From Pseudofrankia saprophytica (GTDB taxonomy: Bacteria > Actinomycetota > Actinomycetes > Frankiales > Frankiaceae): a DNA stretch of 53,973 nt. Every line of letters starts with the position of its first letter. Positions within the stretch are counted from its first letter, which is position 1. A program made the translations under genes and the position numbers. The stretch covers positions 171,556-225,528 of the forward strand of contig NZ_KI912267.1 of assembly GCF_000235425.2 (NCBI RefSeq). Reading direction: 5' to 3'. This document shows, piece after piece, positions 38,350 through 50,755 of the stretch. The notes beneath the pieces are model-generated. The model did no database searches, was not told the origin of the DNA, and was given only the letters and a program-made list of their open reading frames with translations.

Positions 38350-38666
38350 CTGGACTCCTCGACGTCTGATGTGTCGGTCTTGACCGCGGTGGCGGCGTCG
38401 GCCGGCTGGCCGGGCGCCTCGTCCTCGCTCTCGCCAGGGCCCGGACCCGGCGTGCCGCCGGAGCCGGCGTCCGGCCCCGGGCGCCCCGGGCGGGTGTCGC
38501 GGAAATGGACGCGGGTGAGGTAGATCGCGGCCAGCAGCCCGACCGTTCCCCACACCAGCAGGATCGGGCTCCTGGAGAGCCCACCGAGAACGAGCACGAT
38601 GACGGTGAGGACCCACACCGCGATCAGCAGCGTCCGGTCCTGCCGCGTGCTGCGCAGCTTGACCAT
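38346..38666 (-). CDS. Small two-span membrane protein between gatA and gatB
   Basis: 106 residues: two transmembrane spans ([18 protein letters not shown] and [17 protein letters not shown]) and an acidic, Pro/Gly-rich C-terminal tail. No known function. A small membrane gene at this position is recurrent in actinomycetes, so it is probably real and cotranscribed. It overlaps gatB by four bases. The start ATG has AAGGA six bases before it. Confidence 0.75.
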   Translation of the reverse strand: MVKLRSTRQDRTLLIAVWVLTVIVLVLGGLSRSPILLVWGTVGLLAAIYLTRVHFRDTRPGRPGPDAGSGGTPGPGPGESEDEAPGQPADAATAVKTDTSDVEESR

Positions 38667-38743
38667 GGCGGTTGTCCTTCCGTGTGGTACGGCGTTTCAG
38701 CGGTACGGCGCGATCGCGATCCGGCTGCTGGACGCCGCGCCGG

Positions 38744-40243
38744 CTAGAGAGCGGGGGCGGCGTCCAGGAAGCGGTGGCCACGGCGGGCGTCGAGGGCGGT
38801 TTCCAGCGCGCCGCCGACCTGGTACAGGCGGTCGTCGGCGAAGGCCGGAGCCATGATCTGGAAACCGACCGGCAGGCCCTCGGACAGGCCGGCCGGCACG
38901 CTCATCGCCGGCACGCCCGCGAGGTTCGCCGGGATCGTGCACAGGTCGTTGAGGTACATCGCGATCGGGTCGTCGACCTTGGCCCCGATCGGGAACGCGA
39001 CCGTGGGCGTGGTCGGCGACACCAGGACGTCGACCTGCTCGAACGCCGCGGCGAAGTCGCGGCTGATCAGCGTCCGCACCTTCTGCGCCTGGCCGTAGTA
39101 GGCGTCGTAGTAGCCGCTCGACAGGGCGTAGGTACCGAGGATGATGCGGCGCTTGACCTCGGGGCCGAAGCCGGCCGCGCGGGTGCGGCTCATGACCTCC
39201 TCGGCGCCGGCCACCCCGTCGTCGCCGACCCGCAGGCCGTAGCGCATCGCGTCGAACCGGGCCAGGTTGGACGAGCACTCGCTGGGCGCGATCAGGTAGT
39301 AGGCCGCCAGCGCGTAGTCGAAGTGCGGGCAGCTCACCTCGATGATCTCGGCGCCGAGCTGGGCGAGCAGCGCGACCGCCTCGTCGAAGCGGGCCTGCAC
39401 CCCCGGCTCGTAGCCCTCGCCGGACAGCTCGCGCACGACGCCGATCCGCATGCCGAGCACCTCGCGGCGGGCCGCGGCCTCGACGATCTGGGGCACCGGC
39501 CCGTCGACGCTGGTGGAGTCCATCGGGTCGTGCCCCGCGATCGCGGCGTGCAGCAGCGCGGCGTCGGTGACGGTGCGGGCGAGCGGGCCGGCCTGGTCGA
39601 GCGAGCTGGAGAACGCCACCAGGCCGTAGCGGCTCACCCCGCCGTAGGTCGGCTTCACGCCGACGAGGCCGCAGACGGCGGCCGGCTGGCGGATGGAGCC
39701 ACCGGTGTCGGTGCCGATCGCCAGCGGCGCCTCGAACGCGGCGACGGCGGCCGACGAACCGCCGGAGCTGCCGCCGGGGATGCGGCTGAGGTCCCAGGGG
39801 TTGCGGCTCGGCCCGTAGGCGGAGTTCTCGGTGGACGAGCCCATCGCGAACTCGTCCATGTTCGCCTTGCCGAGGATCACGACGTCGGCGGCGCGCAGCC
39901 GGGCCGTCACGGTCGCGTCGTACGGCGGGTGCCAGCCCTCGAGGATCCTGCTGCCGCAGGTCGTCGGCATTCCTCTGGCGGTGAGCACGTCCTTGAGCGC
40001 GAGCGGGACGCCCGCGAGCGGGCCGAGCCGCTCGCCGGCGGCGCGGCGGGTGTCGACGCCGGCCGCGGCGGTGAGCGCGCCCTCGGCGTCGACGTGCAGG
40101 AAGGCGTGGACGGCGTCGTCGACCTTGGCGACCCGGTCGAGCGCCGCCTGGGTGGCCTCGACGGCGGAGAGCTCGCCGGCCGCGATCGCGGCCGCGGTCT
40201 CGGCGGCGGTGAGCCGGACGACGTCGGTAGGTACGTCGGTCAT
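38744..40243 (-). CDS. gatA: Glutamyl-tRNA(Gln) amidotransferase subunit A
   Basis: Amidase subunit that releases ammonia from glutamine and passes it to GatB. 499 residues: amidase catalytic Lys in LKDVLTARG (about residue 83), [13 protein letters not shown] with the cis Ser, and [15 protein letters not shown] with the nucleophile Ser. Length normal. ATG start. Downstream of gatC by 195 bases, with a hairpin (40395-40429) between, so it may also have its own transcription start. Confidence 0.96.
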   Translation of the reverse strand: MTDVPTDVVRLTAAETAAAIAAGELSAVEATQAALDRVAKVDDAVHAFLHVDAEGALTAAAGVDTRRAAGERLGPLAGVPLALKDVLTARGMPTTCGSRILEGWHPPYDATVTARLRAADVVILGKANMDEFAMGSSTENSAYGPSRNPWDLSRIPGGSSGGSSAAVAAFEAPLAIGTDTGGSIRQPAAVCGLVGVKPTYGGVSRYGLVAFSSSLDQAGPLARTVTDAALLHAAIAGHDPMDSTSVDGPVPQIVEAAARREVLGMRIGVVRELSGEGYEPGVQARFDEAVALLAQLGAEIIEVSCPHFDYALAAYYLIAPSECSSNLARFDAMRYGLRVGDDGVAGAEEVMSRTRAAGFGPEVKRRIILGTYALSSGYYDAYYGQAQKVRTLISRDFAAAFEQVDVLVSPTTPTVAFPIGAKVDDPIAMYLNDLCTIPANLAGVPAMSVPAGLSEGLPVGFQIMAPAFADDRLYQVGGALETALDARRGHRFLDAAPAL

Positions 40244-40394
40244 GGCTGCTGTCGGTCCCTCACATGTCTATGAGCCAGAGGGGGTGCGAAAACGATCTTC
40301 CTTCGCGCTCCCGGAGGCTGCTGTCTCTGAAGTCTGGCGGCATCGGATGCGCGGCCCGCCGCGGGGCCCGCCTGGTGGCTCGTGACCCCTCGCG

Positions 40395-40429
40395 ACCGCT
40401 CCCGCCCGGCGACCGACGCCGGGAGCGGT
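40395..40429 (-). terminator. Hairpin between gatC and gatA
   Basis: ACCGCTCCCG and CGGGAGCGGT, perfect 10-base outer stem with an inner CCCGGC/GCC pairing. It could attenuate transcription into gatA. Confidence 0.6.
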
Positions 40430-40438
40430 GAAGCGGGC

Positions 40439-40735
40439 TCACTCGTCCGGGTCGAGGATGCGGGGCACCCGGAAACGGCCGTCTTCGCTCGCCGGGGCGG
40501 CAGCCAGCGCCTCGTCGGCCGGGAGCGACGGCCGGGTCACGTCGGCCCTGAAGACGTTGGTCAGCGGCACCGCGTGGCTGGTCGGTGGGATGTCCGCCGC
40601 CGCGACCTCGGCAACCCGGGCGACGGCGGACAGGATCTGGTCGAGCTGAGGGGCGAGCGCGTCGAGCTCGGCGTCGGACAGCGACATCCGCGACAGGCGG
40701 GCGAGGTGCGCGACCTCGTCCCGGGTGATGGCCAT
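40439..40735 (-). CDS. gatC: Glutamyl-tRNA(Gln) amidotransferase subunit C
   Basis: Small subunit of GatCAB that holds GatA and GatB together, 98 residues: [19 protein letters not shown] and the late [15 protein letters not shown]-type tail ([20 protein letters not shown]). Starts at ATG 40735 with GAGGGGG upstream; a longer frame to 40774 lacks conservation. First gene of the gat cluster. Confidence 0.93.
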   Translation of the reverse strand: MAITRDEVAHLARLSRMSLSDAELDALAPQLDQILSAVARVAEVAAADIPPTSHAVPLTNVFRADVTRPSLPADEALAAAPASEDGRFRVPRILDPDE

Positions 40736-41255
40736 GGCGGTAGGCCCCCTCATCGGCGGCGGGCGCGAGCCCACCGATCGTCAGCTACGGCGGGCGCGGT
40801 GCCCACCGATTTTCTTCACCGGCCGCGGTCGCCAGGGCCCTGTCACGGTCGTCCGCGACCGTCCGCACGGCGGCCACGGGCCGCTCGGGCAGCCGCTACG
40901 GCGTGACCAGGCGGGCCTGGGCGACCAGCCGGGCCTGGCCGCGCCGGGGCGTCCTGGGCGCGACGGCGCCGGACGCGATCCGCGACGACCGGCGACGCCA
41001 CGGCGTATCTGCGTGTCGGTGTGATGTCATCGTACGGGTCGGCGGGTGTCCTTCGCCGTGGCCCGCCCGCTGGCGGGGTGCCCGCCGGGCGGCCGCCGTC
41101 CTCACGGTTGGGGTGACCACCGTGACACCCCGGTCCGCCCGTCCGCTACGCACCGGCACCGCCCCGGACGGCCTGCGGCGGCCCGCGGCGCGAAACACAA
41201 GGGAAAGCCCCCCGATGTCACCGGACCGTCACGCCGGTCGGGAATGCTCGGCGTC
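40736..41255. other. Intergenic region gatC to ACT-domain gene
   Basis: About 520 bases of very GC-rich sequence between divergent genes. I see no gene, repeat or terminator. A promoter is likely near 41005-41040, where CGTATCTGCGTGTCGGTGTG is the least GC-rich stretch. Confidence 0.4.
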
Positions 41256-41954
41256 ATGTCGTACCTCCTCCGCCTGCTTCTGCCCGACCGACCCGGCGCG
41301 CTGGGGGCTGTCGCGACAGCGCTGGGACGGGTCGGGATCGACATCGTCAGCCTCGCGGTCGTCGAGCGGTCGACGGACGGCGCTGTGGACGACCTGCTGG
41401 TGCTGCTACCGCCGGGTGGCCTCGCGGACGGCGTGCTGACGGCGGCCCAGTCGGTACCGGGCGTCCGGGTGGAGTCGCTGCGCCCCTACCTCGCCAGCGG
41501 TGGCGGGGTCAGCGACGACCTGGACCTCGTGGACGCGCTCACCGACCGCCCCCGGGACGCCCCCGCCGTGCTCGCCGAGCTGGTCGCCGGCGTCTTCCAT
41601 GCCGACTGGGCGATGCTGCTCGAGCAGGTCGCTCCGGGCGACGTGCGGATCAGGGAGTCCTCCGTCGGCGCTCCCGCGCTCGGCGTCGACGACTACGCCA
41701 GCCCGCCGCGCGCGACCCGGCCGGTGCCCTGGCTGCCGCTCGCCGAGGCCCGCGAGATCGACCCCGACGAGGGCGGCCTGCCGGCCCGCTGGGCCGAGCG
41801 TGGCATGGAGCTGGCCGCCGCCCCGGTCGGCTGCCCCGAGCTGGTCATCCTCGTCGGCCGTCCCGGCGGCCCGAAGTTCCGCTCCTCCGAGATAGCCCGC
41901 CTGGCCCACCTCGCCGGCATAACCGCGTCTCTGACCCGCCGCCCCGCCCTGTAG
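41256..41954 (+). CDS. ACT-domain protein
   Basis: 232 residues. The N-terminal ACT domain begins at once (MSYLLRLLLPDRPGALGAVATALGRVGIDIVSL), typical for amino-acid sensing. The rest is an alpha/beta region with HADWAMLLEQVAPGDVRIRESS and RSSEIARLAHLAGI; it may be a GNAT- or GAF-like regulatory domain, but I could not place it. Small ACT genes next to gatCAB are common in actinomycetes, with unknown job. Start ATG 41256 is chosen; ATG 41244 adds four residues. Confidence 0.75.
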   Translation: MSYLLRLLLPDRPGALGAVATALGRVGIDIVSLAVVERSTDGAVDDLLVLLPPGGLADGVLTAAQSVPGVRVESLRPYLASGGGVSDDLDLVDALTDRPRDAPAVLAELVAGVFHADWAMLLEQVAPGDVRIRESSVGAPALGVDDYASPPRATRPVPWLPLAEAREIDPDEGGLPARWAERGMELAAAPVGCPELVILVGRPGGPKFRSSEIARLAHLAGITASLTRRPAL

Positions 41955-41959
41955 CGCGA

Positions 41960-43234
41960 TCATTTCGTCACCGTCGCCCGGAGCCTGACGATCTCCAGCG
42001 CGGCCGCGACGTCCAGGAGGTTCTCCGCCAGGGGACGAGGCAGGAGCTGGTCGGCCCGGGCGAGGCGGCGCAGAACCGTGTTGCGGTGGGTGTAGAGGCG
42101 CTCGGCGGCGCGGGAGGCGTTGAACTGCTCACGCACATAGGTCGAGACCGTGTCGCGGATCTCGGCGTCGGCACTCGCGAGCGGGCCGAGGGCATCACCC
42201 ACGAACTCGTCGGCGAGCGCGGGATCGACGGTCATGAGCGCGACGAGCTGGACGTCCTGGAACCGGGTGACCGGCTGGCGCGCGGTGATCCTGGCCAGCA
42301 TCCGCTGGGTGGTCGCCGCGTCCAGGTGGCTGCGGCGGAATCCGTCGAGATCCCGGCCGCCACGGCCGATCGCGATCCTGACGCCGCTCAGGGTCCGCAG
42401 CCGGGACTCGAGCTGCGCGCTCGGAGGTATCTCGTCGACGGGGAGCCAGACCCACAGGGCGGCGACGCTCGCGACGACCGTCAGCCGTCGGGTCGCGCCG
42501 CCGGCACGCATGAGGGCCTCGGCCGCGGCCTCGAGGTCCGCGCTCACGCCGGAGCCCAGCGCCTGGCCGTCGCCCGGCGCGGTGGCCCAGACGATGGCGG
42601 CGGTCTGCGGCCCGGCGAGGCCGTAGCCAAGCTGGGTCTCGGCGTGTCGCCTGGCGAGCGGAGCGCCTTCGAGAAGGAGGGTCACGGTCGCCATCCGCTC
42701 CGCGTGGCTGCCACGGGTGAGCTCGTCACGTTCGGCCTCGACCTGCGCGGAGACGGCCTCGACGGTGTCGTCGACGAACGTGGAGATGGAGAGGGCCGAG
42801 ATGTCGAGCAGGGCCTGGAGCTCCTCGCGGTCCGAGGTGAGCTCGAAGCAGATGTCCATCCAGAGGCGCCAGGCGGCGCTCTGGGAGGTGCGGTACGAGT
42901 CGAGCGCGCTGCGGTCCAGCCCGCGCCGCACCAGGTCCCTGGCCAGTTCCATCGCCTCCGGGCCGAGGTAGGGCGGCACCCGCTCGGTGGGCCGCTGGAC
43001 GTTCGAGGCCGCCCACTGCCGCAGATTGGCCGCGTTCGCCCGGGCGGTGGCCTCCGCGAGGGCGGGATCGGCGGCGACCGTCCGTCTCCCCAGGCCACCG
43101 AGCGACGCCGCGTTGAGCTGGGCGAGCGCTTCCGGCGCCGGCGACAGCACCGTCTCGGCGCCTCGGCGCATCAGCTCACGCACGCGATCGGAGGGCACCG
43201 GCCACGACGGCTTCATGCGGGCAGTCTGCACCAT
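41960..43234 (-). CDS. PucR/CdaR-type transcriptional regulator
   Basis: 424 residues. The N-terminal half is all-alpha with no recognised domain. The central region (about 180-300) resembles a GGDEF-like effector module of CdaR/PucR proteins. The C-terminal HTH_30 domain is clear: EQFNASRAAERLYTHRNTVLRRLARADQLL. Such regulators usually control adjacent catabolic genes; here the EthA-like monooxygenase and SDR are divergent across 95 bases. Start ATG 43234; a second ATG (43216) is 6 codons in. Stop is 6 bases from that of the convergent ACT gene. Confidence 0.87.
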   Translation of the reverse strand: MVQTARMKPSWPVPSDRVRELMRRGAETVLSPAPEALAQLNAASLGGLGRRTVAADPALAEATARANAANLRQWAASNVQRPTERVPPYLGPEAMELARDLVRRGLDRSALDSYRTSQSAAWRLWMDICFELTSDREELQALLDISALSISTFVDDTVEAVSAQVEAERDELTRGSHAERMATVTLLLEGAPLARRHAETQLGYGLAGPQTAAIVWATAPGDGQALGSGVSADLEAAAEALMRAGGATRRLTVVASVAALWVWLPVDEIPPSAQLESRLRTLSGVRIAIGRGGRDLDGFRRSHLDAATTQRMLARITARQPVTRFQDVQLVALMTVDPALADEFVGDALGPLASADAEIRDTVSTYVREQFNASRAAERLYTHRNTVLRRLARADQLLPRPLAENLLDVAAALEIVRLRATVTK

Positions 43235-43329
43235 AGAATGCCCAAAACCGAGGCAGATCGCGCTGGCCTTCCAGGCTCCCGCCGACGCACGGTGGCCAAT
43301 GTCGCAGTCGTGTCCTGAGCGGAGCCACC

Positions 43330-44907
43330 ATGCAGAGCCCAGCCGAGCCAGCCGAGATGGAGAGCCTCGACGTCCTGATCATCGGAGCGGGCGTGTCGGG
43401 CATCGGCGCCGGTCGCTACCTGCGGACCGAGCACCCCGCCAAGAGCTTCGCGATCCTGGAGGCCCGCGCGTCCCTGGGGGGAACGTGGGACCTCTTCCGC
43501 TATCCCGGCATCCGCTCCGACTCGGACCTGCACACCTTCGGCTACGAGTTCAAGCCGTGGCTGGACAAGGAGTCGATCGCCGACGCGCCGCGCATCCTCG
43601 ACTACCTGCGCGAGGCGGCGGACGAGAACGGTCTCGGGCCGCGCATCCGGTACAACCACCGCGTCGTGCGGGCCACCTGGTCCTCGCCGACGGCTCGCTG
43701 GACGGTGGAGGCCGAGCGCCGCCTGACTCAGGACGGGCCGGCCGAGCGCGTGTCGTTCCGTGCCCGCTGGATCTTCGCCGCCACCGGGTACTACCGGTAC
43801 GACGAGGGCTACACCCCGGTCTTCGAGGGCCGGGACCGATTCGCGGGCGAGATCGTCCACCCGCAGACCTGGCCCGACGACCTCGACTACGCGGGCAGGC
43901 GCGTCGTCGTGATCGGGAGCGGGGCCACGGCGGTCACGCTGGTGCCGGCACTGCTCCGGAGCGAGGGCGCGGGCGCTGGCGCGGCCGCGCACGTGACGCT
44001 CCTGCAGCGCACGCCCACGTACATCCTGCCCGTGCCCCGCGTGGACCGGACCGCGATCCGTCTTCGCAAGGTCTTCGGAGAAAGGCGCGGCCACGCCCTC
44101 ACCCGGCGCAAGAACATCGCCCGTCAACGCCTGATCTGGGTTTTCTGCCAGAGATACCCGGCCATCGCGCGGCGCGTGATCCGGTACCTCAACCGCAGGG
44201 CGCTGCCACCTGGCTTCGATCTCGACACGCATTTCAACCCGCCGTACAACCCCTGGGACCAGCGCGTGTGCGTGGCGCCCAACCGCGATCTCTACCGCGC
44301 GCTCGCGGCCGGGAAGGCCTCGATGGTGACCGACCAGATCGCGTCGTTCACCGAGACGGGCATTCTCCTGCGGTCGGGCGAGGAACTGCCCGCGGACATC
44401 ATCGTGACCGCGACGGGTCTCAACATCCAGGTCCTTGGCGGCGCCCAGCTGGAGGTCGACGGAAAGCCGATCTCGTTCCGAGAGACGGTCGTATACCGGG
44501 GGCTGATGCTCAGCGGCGTCCCGAATCTCGCGCTCGCCGTCGGATACACGAACTCGTCGTGGACCCTGAAGATCAGTCTGCTGTGCGAGTACTTCTGCCG
44601 GCTGCTCTCCCACATGGACGAGCACGGCTTCGACACCGCCTGCGCCGTGGCGGACCCCGAGATGGCCACCCGCCCGCTGCTGGACTTCGGTGCTGGCTAC
44701 GTGCAGCGCGCGCTCGGCAGCCTGCCGCGCCAGGGACCGCGTGCTCCCTGGGTGATGTCCAGCAACTACCACGACGACAGGAAGCTGATCCGTCGCGGAC
44801 CGATCGCCGACGAGCAGCTCCGGTTCACGCGCGCCGCCGAGGGCGGCGCGACCGGCAGCTCCGCGAACGACACGGCCACCGACCTTCGCCAGGAAGCCGG
44901 CACATGA
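43330..44907 (+). CDS. FAD-dependent monooxygenase, EthA-like Baeyer-Villiger type
   Basis: 525-residue flavoprotein monooxygenase. FAD site IIGAGVSGIGAGRYL (17-31), GTWDLFRYPGIRSDSD, Baeyer-Villiger fingerprint FAGEIVHPQTWP (171-182), second Rossmann motif VIGSGATAVTLVPALL (195-210), YNPWDQRVCVAPN, and TATGLNIQVLGGA. It is very similar along its whole length to EthA of mycobacteria, which oxidises ketones and sulphur compounds, including the prodrug ethionamide. Start ATG with GGAG eight bases away. It overlaps the SDR start by four bases (ATGA), so they are translated together. Specificity cannot be read from sequence. Confidence 0.93.
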   Translation: MQSPAEPAEMESLDVLIIGAGVSGIGAGRYLRTEHPAKSFAILEARASLGGTWDLFRYPGIRSDSDLHTFGYEFKPWLDKESIADAPRILDYLREAADENGLGPRIRYNHRVVRATWSSPTARWTVEAERRLTQDGPAERVSFRARWIFAATGYYRYDEGYTPVFEGRDRFAGEIVHPQTWPDDLDYAGRRVVVIGSGATAVTLVPALLRSEGAGAGAAAHVTLLQRTPTYILPVPRVDRTAIRLRKVFGERRGHALTRRKNIARQRLIWVFCQRYPAIARRVIRYLNRRALPPGFDLDTHFNPPYNPWDQRVCVAPNRDLYRALAAGKASMVTDQIASFTETGILLRSGEELPADIIVTATGLNIQVLGGAQLEVDGKPISFRETVVYRGLMLSGVPNLALAVGYTNSSWTLKISLLCEYFCRLLSHMDEHGFDTACAVADPEMATRPLLDFGAGYVQRALGSLPRQGPRAPWVMSSNYHDDRKLIRRGPIADEQLRFTRAAEGGATGSSANDTATDLRQEAGT

Positions 44908-45770
44908 CCCCCGCATCCACCACATCCACCGCATCCCCGCTCCGCGGCAAGGTCTCCGTCGTCACCGGCGCCGGCTCTGGAATCGGCCGGTCCCTGGCAC
45001 TCGCGATCGCGCGGCGGGGTGGTCGGCTCTCGGTCTGCGACGTCAACGCGGACGGGCTCGCGGAAACCGTCGAGGCGGTTCGGGCGCTCGGGGCCGAAAT
45101 CCACTCGCTCCCCGTCGACGTGGCCGACCGCGCGGCGGTGATCGGGTACGCCAAGGAGGTCCGCGCCCATTTCGGGGTCGTCCACCAGCTGTACAACAAC
45201 GCCGGAATCGCCAGCGGCGGCGGGTTCCTCGAGACCGACTACGAGCTGTTCGACAGGGTGCTCGCCGTCAACCTCTCCGGGGTCGTCTCCTGCACCAAGG
45301 AGTTCCTTCCGCACCTCATCGAGTCAGGCGACGGTCACCTCGTCAACGTCTCCAGTCTGAACGGGTTCCTGGCACAGCAGTTCCTCGGCGCCTACTGCAC
45401 GTCCAAGTTCGCGGTCCGCGGCTTCACCGAGTCGGTCCGCGCCGAGATGCTGAGCCTCGGCCACCCCGTGCGGGTCACCGTCGTGCACCCCGGCGGTGTC
45501 GCCACCAACATCGCGCGTTCGGCGGCCGCGCCGGCGTCGTTCACCGCCGACGAGCTCGACCTCTTCCGCGCCCGGCAGCTCGTCTACGAGCGGAAGCTGC
45601 TCAAGATGCCGCCAGACAAGGCGGCGGAAATCATCATCCACGGCGTCGAGCGCGGCAGGAAACGCATCCTGGTCGGTTCCGACGCGCGCACCCTGGACCG
45701 CGTCGTCCGGCTCCTGCCGACCGCCTACCTCAACCTGCTCGTCCGCGCCGAGCGCATCCTCGCCCGCTGA
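44904..45770 (+). CDS. Short-chain dehydrogenase/reductase, SadH-like
   Basis: 288 residues. NAD(P) motif TGAGSGIG (21-28), NNAG (98-101), Ser in NVSSLNG (148-154), catalytic YCTSK (Tyr164, Lys168). C-terminal extension with RARQLVYERKLLKMPPDKAAEIIIHGVERGRKRILVG that resembles SDRs encoded with FAD monooxygenases in the mycobacterial mymA-type clusters. A ketone formed or consumed by the BVMO could be its partner substrate. The ATGA overlap with the monooxygenase gene and SD AGGAAG support cotranslation. Confidence 0.92.
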   Translation: MTPASTTSTASPLRGKVSVVTGAGSGIGRSLALAIARRGGRLSVCDVNADGLAETVEAVRALGAEIHSLPVDVADRAAVIGYAKEVRAHFGVVHQLYNNAGIASGGGFLETDYELFDRVLAVNLSGVVSCTKEFLPHLIESGDGHLVNVSSLNGFLAQQFLGAYCTSKFAVRGFTESVRAEMLSLGHPVRVTVVHPGGVATNIARSAAAPASFTADELDLFRARQLVYERKLLKMPPDKAAEIIIHGVERGRKRILVGSDARTLDRVVRLLPTAYLNLLVRAERILAR

Positions 45771-45812
45771 GCCGCCCGCCCGCATGGCGCCCGGCTCATA
45801 CCTGGCTACCAG

Positions 45813-46235
45813 TTAGAGGCTGTTCGGTTTCGGACCGACACCGACCACGTCCACGATCCCCTCGGTCCCCTTGAAGTCGTCCGGGTTGGCTGTATAGAGG
45901 GGGAGCTGATTGCTCACGGCGGTTGCGGCAATCATCAGATCGACGGCACGTTTGCGTGGCTCGCGCCCTGCCGCACGGACCGCGGCACAGAGCTGGCCGT
46001 AGATCCTGGCCGCGCTCTGGTCGTACGGAAGCGGGTCGAAGGTGGCTTCCACGTGCTGCAACAGTCCAACCCGTCCAGCCCGCCTCATCGGATCTTCTGT
46101 CGCGTGCGGGCCGAACGAAAGTTCTCCGAGCGTTATCGCCGTAATCAGGATCCTGTCGGGAAGCTCCGCGGCGTCATAGCGCGAGAGCGCGGCGATGACG
46201 TTCGTGTCCACGACCGCGGCCTCGTGGACCGTCAC
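45813..46235 (-). CDS. PIN-domain toxin (VapC-like)
   Basis: 140-residue ribonuclease-type toxin. PIN acidic residues appear in order: VVDTNVIAAL (Asp), LGELSFG (Glu), DLMIAATAVSNQL (Asp) and TANPDDF (Asp). Start GTG at 46235 overlaps the antitoxin stop by four bases (GTGA). The stop is 43 bases from the convergent SDR stop. The chemistry is RNase; a target cannot be named. Confidence 0.87.
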   Translation of the reverse strand: MTVHEAAVVDTNVIAALSRYDAAELPDRILITAITLGELSFGPHATEDPMRRAGRVGLLQHVEATFDPLPYDQSAARIYGQLCAAVRAAGREPRKRAVDLMIAATAVSNQLPLYTANPDDFKGTEGIVDVVGVGPKPNSL

Positions 46236-46519
46236 AGCCCGGTCCCCTCGAACGGATCGCGCCCGCTCTGATCAAGAGCCTCCTCCAGGTCGGCGCGTAG
46301 CTCGACCGGGTCGACGACCGGGGCTGTCGCGAAGATCGCGAGGACCTCCTCCTTGGGAACCGCGCGTCGGCGGCGAACCGGAATGATCTCCGCCAGCGGT
46401 TCGCCGTTCAGCGTCAGCGTGTAGGCGCTTCCCTGTCGCAGCCCACGGGTGACGGCCCCGGAATCGGCCACGAACTGGCGAACACTGATGACTTTGGTTC
46501 GCTCATCGAGAGGCGCCAT
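46232..46519 (-). CDS. Antitoxin of the VapB/Phd type
   Basis: 95 residues, starts MAPLDERTKVISVRQF. The N-terminal half (VISVRQFVADSGAVTRGLRQG, TLTLNGEPLAEIIPVRRRR) is the Phd/YefM-like DNA-binding and dimer fold. The C-terminal half is acidic (VPKEEVLAIFATAPVVDPVELRADLEEAL) and would wrap the toxin. GGGAG lies directly upstream of the ATG, too close for an ideal SD. The open frame continues to 46669 without conservation. Confidence 0.82.
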   Translation of the reverse strand: MAPLDERTKVISVRQFVADSGAVTRGLRQGSAYTLTLNGEPLAEIIPVRRRRAVPKEEVLAIFATAPVVDPVELRADLEEALDQSGRDPFEGTGL

Positions 46520-46843
46520 CTCCCAAGGGTAGCCCGCACGTACTACGCCGTACCACGGTCGAGCGCGGGCTATCGCCGCGCGGCAAACCTCACCGTCTCC
46601 GACGAGACCTCTCAGCGGCACGCCCCGCACCCCATGCCGCGACACACCCGCCCCTACCCGATCAGACACTGTCTACTCAGACAGTACCAGTGCGAGCGAC
46701 CGAAGATCGGCGCATCTCCGCCCGTTGGCGTGATCGCCGGTTGCGCCCTCTGGCGGTCGTGGAACGCCGGCAGTTACGACCACCCAAGGGCCCAAAACAC
46801 GATCATGATCACGACGGAACGAGGCCGACCTTGCGAGAGGCAG
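46520..46843. other. Spacer ligA to vapB-like gene
   Basis: About 324 bases between ligA and the antitoxin gene. Holds a clear palindrome (46668-46685), candidate operator of the toxin-antitoxin pair, and the probable ligA terminator area. GATCATGATC (46801-46810) is a small palindrome near ligA. Confidence 0.5.
46668..46685. promoter_or_regulatory. Palindromic operator candidate for the toxin-antitoxin pair
   Basis: ACTGTCT-ACTC-AGACAGT, perfect 7-base inverted repeat, about 150 bases upstream of the antitoxin start. VapB-type antitoxins bind such palindromes to autoregulate. Confidence 0.5.
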
Positions 46844-50388
<3,545 letters not shown>

Positions 50389-50408
50389 GAGATCCACGCT
50401 ATGTCTAC

Positions 50409-50693
50409 GGTTCGCTCCGTGCGGGCACGGCGCTCCGTCTCTGGTTCGCTCCGTGCGGGCACCGCGCTCCGGCCCCTCACTCGCTTCGCTCCCAAGGGAC
50501 CTCCGCGCGGTGTCCTCCTCCGCGAACGTGCGCTCCGGCGACCTCCGCTGCGGCACCCCTACGTCGCTTCGCTCGTAGGGATGCCTCCGCGGAGGCGCGC
50601 CTCCGCGCCGCACGGTCACCTTTCGCTTGACCGCGTGAGAGAGCAGGTCAGGCCTGGTCTGGTGGGCCACTTCGCTGCGCTCGTGGGGTGGCC
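50409..50693 (-). repeat. Modular GCGAAGC-hairpin repeat, copy B (inverted)
   Basis: Minus-strand copy. In its own sense it has CCACCCCACGAGCGCAGCGA (variant), GTCAAGCGAAAGGTGACC, GCGGCGCGGAGGCGCGCCTC, CCCTAC-GAGCGAAGCGAC-GTAGGG (50557-50580), CGCGCGGAGGTCCCTTGGGA, and the end CGCACGGAGCGAACCA, which is duplicated (50409-50430 and 50442-50462). Loop constant, stem changed relative to A and C. It ends about 20 bases upstream of the MetE-like start codon. Confidence 0.85.
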
Positions 50694-50755
50694 TTCGTGC
50701 CTGATCGGTGGCTCACACAGGATCTAGCTCCGGATCGACCCGGTCTTGGACTCGT

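Noticed and set aside
38350-38781. Extension of gatB upstream
   Set aside because: It overlaps the small membrane protein gene in another frame; SD and GTGA overlap at 38349 fix the start.
42987-44903. Extension of the SDR frame upstream
   Set aside because: Overlaps the monooxygenase and the PucR gene in another frame; the ATGA coupling at 44904 marks the real start.
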